From Sesamum alatum (Eukaryota; Streptophyta; Magnoliopsida; Lamiales; Pedaliaceae), in contig JACGWO010000005.1 of assembly GCA_034509735.1 (NCBI GenBank), positions 31,712,479 through 31,776,478 on the forward strand: 64,000 nt of DNA. The letters are read 5' to 3'. The position numbers were made by a program, and so were the translations under genes. How positions within the stretch are numbered: position 1 is the first letter of the stretch; each line of letters starts with the position of its first letter. Shown in pieces: positions 60,111-64,000 of this stretch. The notes under the pieces were generated by a model that saw only the letters and a list, made by a program, of their open reading frames with translations, did no database searches and was not told where the DNA came from.

Positions 60111-63100
60111 TTAGTCTTGTGAAGTCATATAATCAAATCTGTTCTCGTTGAACTGACTCATGGGCGAGCTTCCAGTAGAAGTTTGACTTTGAGAATACAT
60201 ATTATCGAATCTGCCCTCAGGTGTACTTTGTGATCCTAGGTCTCTTAGCCGTTCCAGTTCAGGTAATATGACTGTATCGAGATCTGGTCTGTCTCTTCTC
60301 CTCAATTCACAGCACTGTAAGGCCAATTTTGCAAAGGATAAAGCCTCCTCCACTGGCCAGTCCTTGACTGTTTGATCAAGTATCTCTGCAAAGCGGCCAT
60401 TCTCTATTGCAGTCTCAACATGATGTGTCAAACCCATAGCAGGTTTGGCCGTAATAATTTGCAATAACATTACCCCTAACGAGTATATGTCTGATTTTGT
60501 TCCCAACATTCCAGTTTGTTGGTACTCTGGATCAATGTAACAAAATGTGCCTGCTGCTGCTGTCATGTGATACTGCGTAACACTATCTGCTATAGATGGT
60601 GGAACCAACCTGCATAGCCCAACATCACTAATCTTGCTCACATAGTTTTTGTCTAACAGAATGTTTGCAGGTTTGAGATCTCGATGCACAAGGGGCTCGG
60701 GCCTTGTCCGATGAAGAAAATTCAAGGCAGTGGTGATTTCTGCAGCTATTCTAAAGCGTGCCCTCCATGATAGGGGACGGCTGCCATCTCTGCAAAAAAG
60801 TCTGTCTTCTAAACTCCCATTTTGCATGTACTCATATACAAGGCAACCATACTCAGGACAGGCACCCAAAAGGATAACCATATGGGGATGTCTCATACGG
60901 CTCAGCACCTCAACCTGTACAATGTCCATTGTGGAGAAATTACAAGATAAGATTCCAATTAAAAGAATCTGTTGGATATAAGGAAGTTACCTCTCTATGG
61001 AACTGCTTTTCGCCTTGTGACATGTCTGGCCTGAGAACCTTAATGGCAACAGGTGTGTGATCCAGAGTAGCTTTAAAAACAGGTCCATATCCCCCTTCAC
61101 CGACCTTTTCTGAACTGGAGAAGTAATTTGTTGCAACTGCAATTTCATCCATGGTATACCTTCGATACCGAATCTCACTGTATGCGAATGCATCAATGAC
61201 CTTCTGCTTCTCTTCAGCCTCTTTTTTGTACTTCATCTCCGCCTGCTTTCTCTTCTCTGACTCCAGTTCTGCAATGCGCTGTGCCTTATATGCTACTTCA
61301 ACTGCAGCCTTACACTTTAGCTTCTCTCTCTCAACAATGGCTAATGCAGCCTCTTCAGCATGCTGAACCTCTTCTATCTTATTTGACTCCTTTGATTTCC
61401 ATTCAAAAACGCCTCTTACCTGGGACATGTATATTGATTCATGACTTAGAAGTTAGAATAGCTTAACTAGTATCATGAAAATATGTTACCAGGTAGCATA
61501 TATTGTAAATTGATATACCTTATCTTTAGCAGTCACAGCTTCTTGACAAGCCATATCGTACTTCATTGTGATTTCCTTCAACTCTTGTTTCAATCTCCTC
61601 AACTCATCCTCTTTTTCCTGGAAGATATGCACATTATCTGGTGAGCATGGAGCCTCTTCTCAAAGGTTCCAAGCATGTTAATGGAAGGAGGTTTTCTAGG
61701 TTAACTCAATACATTTATCGTTTTTTCTCATACAATAACTGAGCTTTTTTGACTTACAGCTGCTCGTGATGAGCTGGTGCTCCACGAATCTGAATTTCGG
61801 GACTGGTCTACAATTTCAAAGGAGACATCCGACGGGAAACTCAGCGCCTCAGAATGATCACTTGATCCAGACATAGAATAAGACGGAATCTCCTTGGTTC
61901 GAACCTCAAGATTCATATCGTTCATGGACTGTAGAATTGCTGAAATCCTGACGGCTTGCTGCCTGTTGGGTGGAATCATGTGCCCAAATTCACTGTCACC
62001 AGCCCCAGAATCCTGGGACGAGCTGTAATTGCTGCTATAGAGAATAGACTCGTCACTAATATTTGCCGACTCCAGAATTGCTGGATTCTTACCTCCATAC
62101 CGGTTTTCCACAGGCACTGCTTTAAGAGATTCGCTGCTGTAAAATAAGTTTTGGTGCAAAGGTATTTTGCTGCCAGAAGGCCTTTCTCCTGGGGTGATTT
62201 GTTGATACTCTCTGCTATTATTCCCTGAACTCAAAGGCGAATAACTCCTGCTGCTATCTACTGATCTTCTCGGCTGAATGCCTCCATCCAGAGACGATAG
62301 ATCAGAGACAGCACTTTTCCAACTATCCTGACTGTAATCAGCCATTGAAAATCAAGAAATCCAAAGTCATGTTCGGCTTGGCAAAGTTTGCTTATCACCA
62401 CATAACACATGTTGGAATCTACTGCACATGCATCATATATAAGAGAGAGACAGAGGTACTAGAGAAATGTATACTGGCAATCTGTCAACGTTACACGTTC
62501 ATGAAATTCACATCTTTCTTGCTGCTACCACTTTATAAAGATAAGGGTCGATAAGTTGCTTGACTTACGGATGAAATTTTGCAGGATTCGTTGTTTCCGG
62601 TGAGAATGCATTCCTGGGGATGGAACAAGTTGCGCTGCTGGGAGTCTCAGGTTTACTTGACGATTTAAGTTTCTGCACTTTCCCCTTGGATACAACATAC
62701 ACTGTGCAAGAATCAGGTGCATGTTTTGCTAAAGAACTCGGAACATCTGTGAATTTAAATGCCCTGAAGAAGGAACAAGCCAACCATAAACACATTTCAT
62801 GAGCTATAAGGTTAAAGATCAATCCAGAATCCATTTCAAGCACTCTGTTAAGGTTCAGTAACGAACTTTCAATTTGTTGAAAAAAGATATACCTTGCTAG
62901 GGCACCTCGGTTTGAAGCACCGAGGAGAATGGTGGTGATAGAGTTGTTGCCGATATACTCAGAAAGCTTGTTTGCAACGTCGTGGGCATGGAGCATCACT
63001 TCCTTTGCGCGGACCTGAAGTCATTGCAATCATGAAAAACCAGGTACTTCTACCCTTAAAGAATATATATATACATGCATGCATGCACGCATATACTAGT

Positions 63101-63664
63101 TGTTGCACGTATGTAATTGGAAAATCGTAGAGATGATGAAAAGTTTGTCTGAGTTTACCCCTTTCCGAGCGCAAATACTACGATAAGAAAGGAATAACAG
63201 CTTCGCTTCAGCATGAGTCGGTTCACGGCCTTCTTCAGGTATATCCTCTGCACATCACCACCAAACCAACAGCTTCAAAATGCTACAACTATAGAACGAT
63301 TACAACATATTTTCTGCATCCTTTGTAATGAAGAATTCTTGGGTTGTCTGAGGATTAAGGATCCAATCATAGACACTTTCTCAAATTTAGTTATGATGTC
63401 CCTCAGTTTTATTATATTACATCAATATCCATTGCATTCATGCTTCACATTAAATTTTTCTCTTTTTCTTTTCGTTAAAGAGGAAGAAAACCTACTGGAA
63501 TCATGGCTCTGTTGGGTTCTAACATGTACGAGGATGATTTGATTATCCCTCAACCTCAATTTCTCGACAGCCCATTTCACGGCGAACTGGCTGTTCTTGT
63601 CCTTGTCGATGGCCACCATCGTCGTTATGATTCTTCCTTCTTCCGATGAATCGTAATTCGGCAT
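60111..63664 (-). CDS. USP-domain receptor-like cytoplasmic protein kinase without a U-box
   Basis: Eight exons on the minus strand, 63496-63664, 63159-63247, 62893-63014, 62569-62763, 61758-62331, 61519-61617, 60991-61419 and 60111-60914, give 826 residues. Domain order: a UspA-like nucleotide-binding domain (about 1-170; ITTMVAIDKDKNSQFAVKWA, and TTILLGASNRGAL), a long Ser-rich linker, a charged coiled coil (about 390-495; AEEAALAIVEREKLKCKAAV), then a Ser/Thr kinase domain. The glycine loop is GEGGYG (523-528), with the ATP lysine at AIK (543), HRDLKPAN (Asp638) and the activation start DVG in place of DFG (656-658). Coupled with an intact HRD and Lys, it should be active. Most PUB kinases of this build add a carboxyl U-box; here the protein ends RFDYMTSQD without one, like the Arabidopsis USP-kinases lacking a U-box. 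Substrates are unknown. Confidence 0.92.
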
Positions 63665-63908
63665 CTTAATACGTATAATTAATATACGATTGCTGAATGT
63701 GAATTAATAACTATAAGGCAGGCGGATGGAGGAGCGCCGGTGAAGCTGGACAGCGGCGCTACCGTTGAAGCTCAGCCGTGCATGCATGCACCGGAGGAGG
63801 AGAATCAGGAGACAGATGTTTCACCTTTCGGACCTATATTTTGAGGACAGGGTTTTGATTTTTCCGACAATGCGGAATTTAATTTTTGATATTCAGACAA
63901 TCACAATC

Positions 63909-63942
<34 letters not shown>

Positions 63943-64000
63943 GGGTTTTGTATAAACCTCGTCCGATAACTTTTCAAGAATGAGATTTAGTTAAGAAATT
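63665..64000 (-). promoter_or_regulatory. Kinase promoter region with an AT microsatellite
   Basis: The sequence just above the kinase ATG holds the probable leader, with ggagg words near 63725-63800. A (TA)n microsatellite of about 31 bp lies at 63911-63941. No other gene is seen before the window ends. Confidence 0.4.

Noticed and set aside
1..64000. CRISPR array, bacterial operon or biosynthetic gene cluster
   Set aside because: No regularly spaced repeats of CRISPR type. Genes are intron-containing, separately promoted and functionally unrelated.

Overview
This is a stretch of plant nuclear DNA. The evidence is spliceosomal introns with GT-AG borders, (GA)n/(CT)n tracts in presumed 5' leaders, a nuclear-type tRNA-Asn(GUU), plant-specific families (IQD, IQM, EPFL, DUF3511, TRB/single-Myb-histone, USP-kinase), and AT-rich intergenic DNA full of short terminal-inverted-repeat elements. 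A eudicot is clear. A lamiid/asterid such as a Lamiales species is my guess and is not proven by the sequence. I assembled every multi-exon model by hand from conserved protein sequence, splice sites and reading phase. All intact models close in frame from ATG to stop.

Layout. 1-2.4 kb: LTR-retrotransposon debris. 2.4-4.7 kb (-): an IQD calmodulin-binding protein. 5.8-7.5 kb (-): a broken IQM-family gene. 8.1 kb (-): tRNA-Asn. 8.4-11.1 kb (+): GA-rich leader-like DNA and an EPFL secreted peptide gene. 12.2-14.1 kb (+): a coatomer zeta (COPI) gene with no visible start codon and an in-frame TGA. 14.9-19 kb: a transposon-rich gene desert with nested MITEs. 19.7-27.3 kb (+): a P4-ATPase lipid flippase of the ALA4-7 type. 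29.0-29.4 kb (-): a DUF3511 protein. 30-31 kb: a MITE. 31.5-34.4 kb (-): eIF4A. 34.5-36.5 kb: MITEs. 36.8-38.9 kb (+): N-myristoyltransferase. 39.7-43.2 kb (-): a telomere-repeat-binding TRB protein. 43.2-46.9 kb: transposon relics. 46.9-53.3 kb (+): the E2 subunit of mitochondrial pyruvate dehydrogenase, 19 exons. 55.6-56.2 kb (-) and 56.6-59.1 kb (+): TIM23 and a METTL6-like tRNA methyltransferase, which share a short head-to-head promoter. 60.1-63.7 kb (-): a USP-domain protein kinase.

Most genes are unrelated housekeeping genes, and I see no operon-like or biosynthetic cluster. The flippase and COPI genes both concern membrane traffic, TIM23 and PDC-E2 are both mitochondrial, and eIF4A and the tRNA methyltransferase both serve translation; their proximity looks coincidental. 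The most notable items are two damaged gene copies (IQM, coatomer zeta), two probable GC-AG introns, uORFs with a hairpin ahead of the flippase start codon, and a large family of Mutator-like MITEs with readable 9-bp target-site duplications, one nested inside another element. I found no convincing undescribed biological system.
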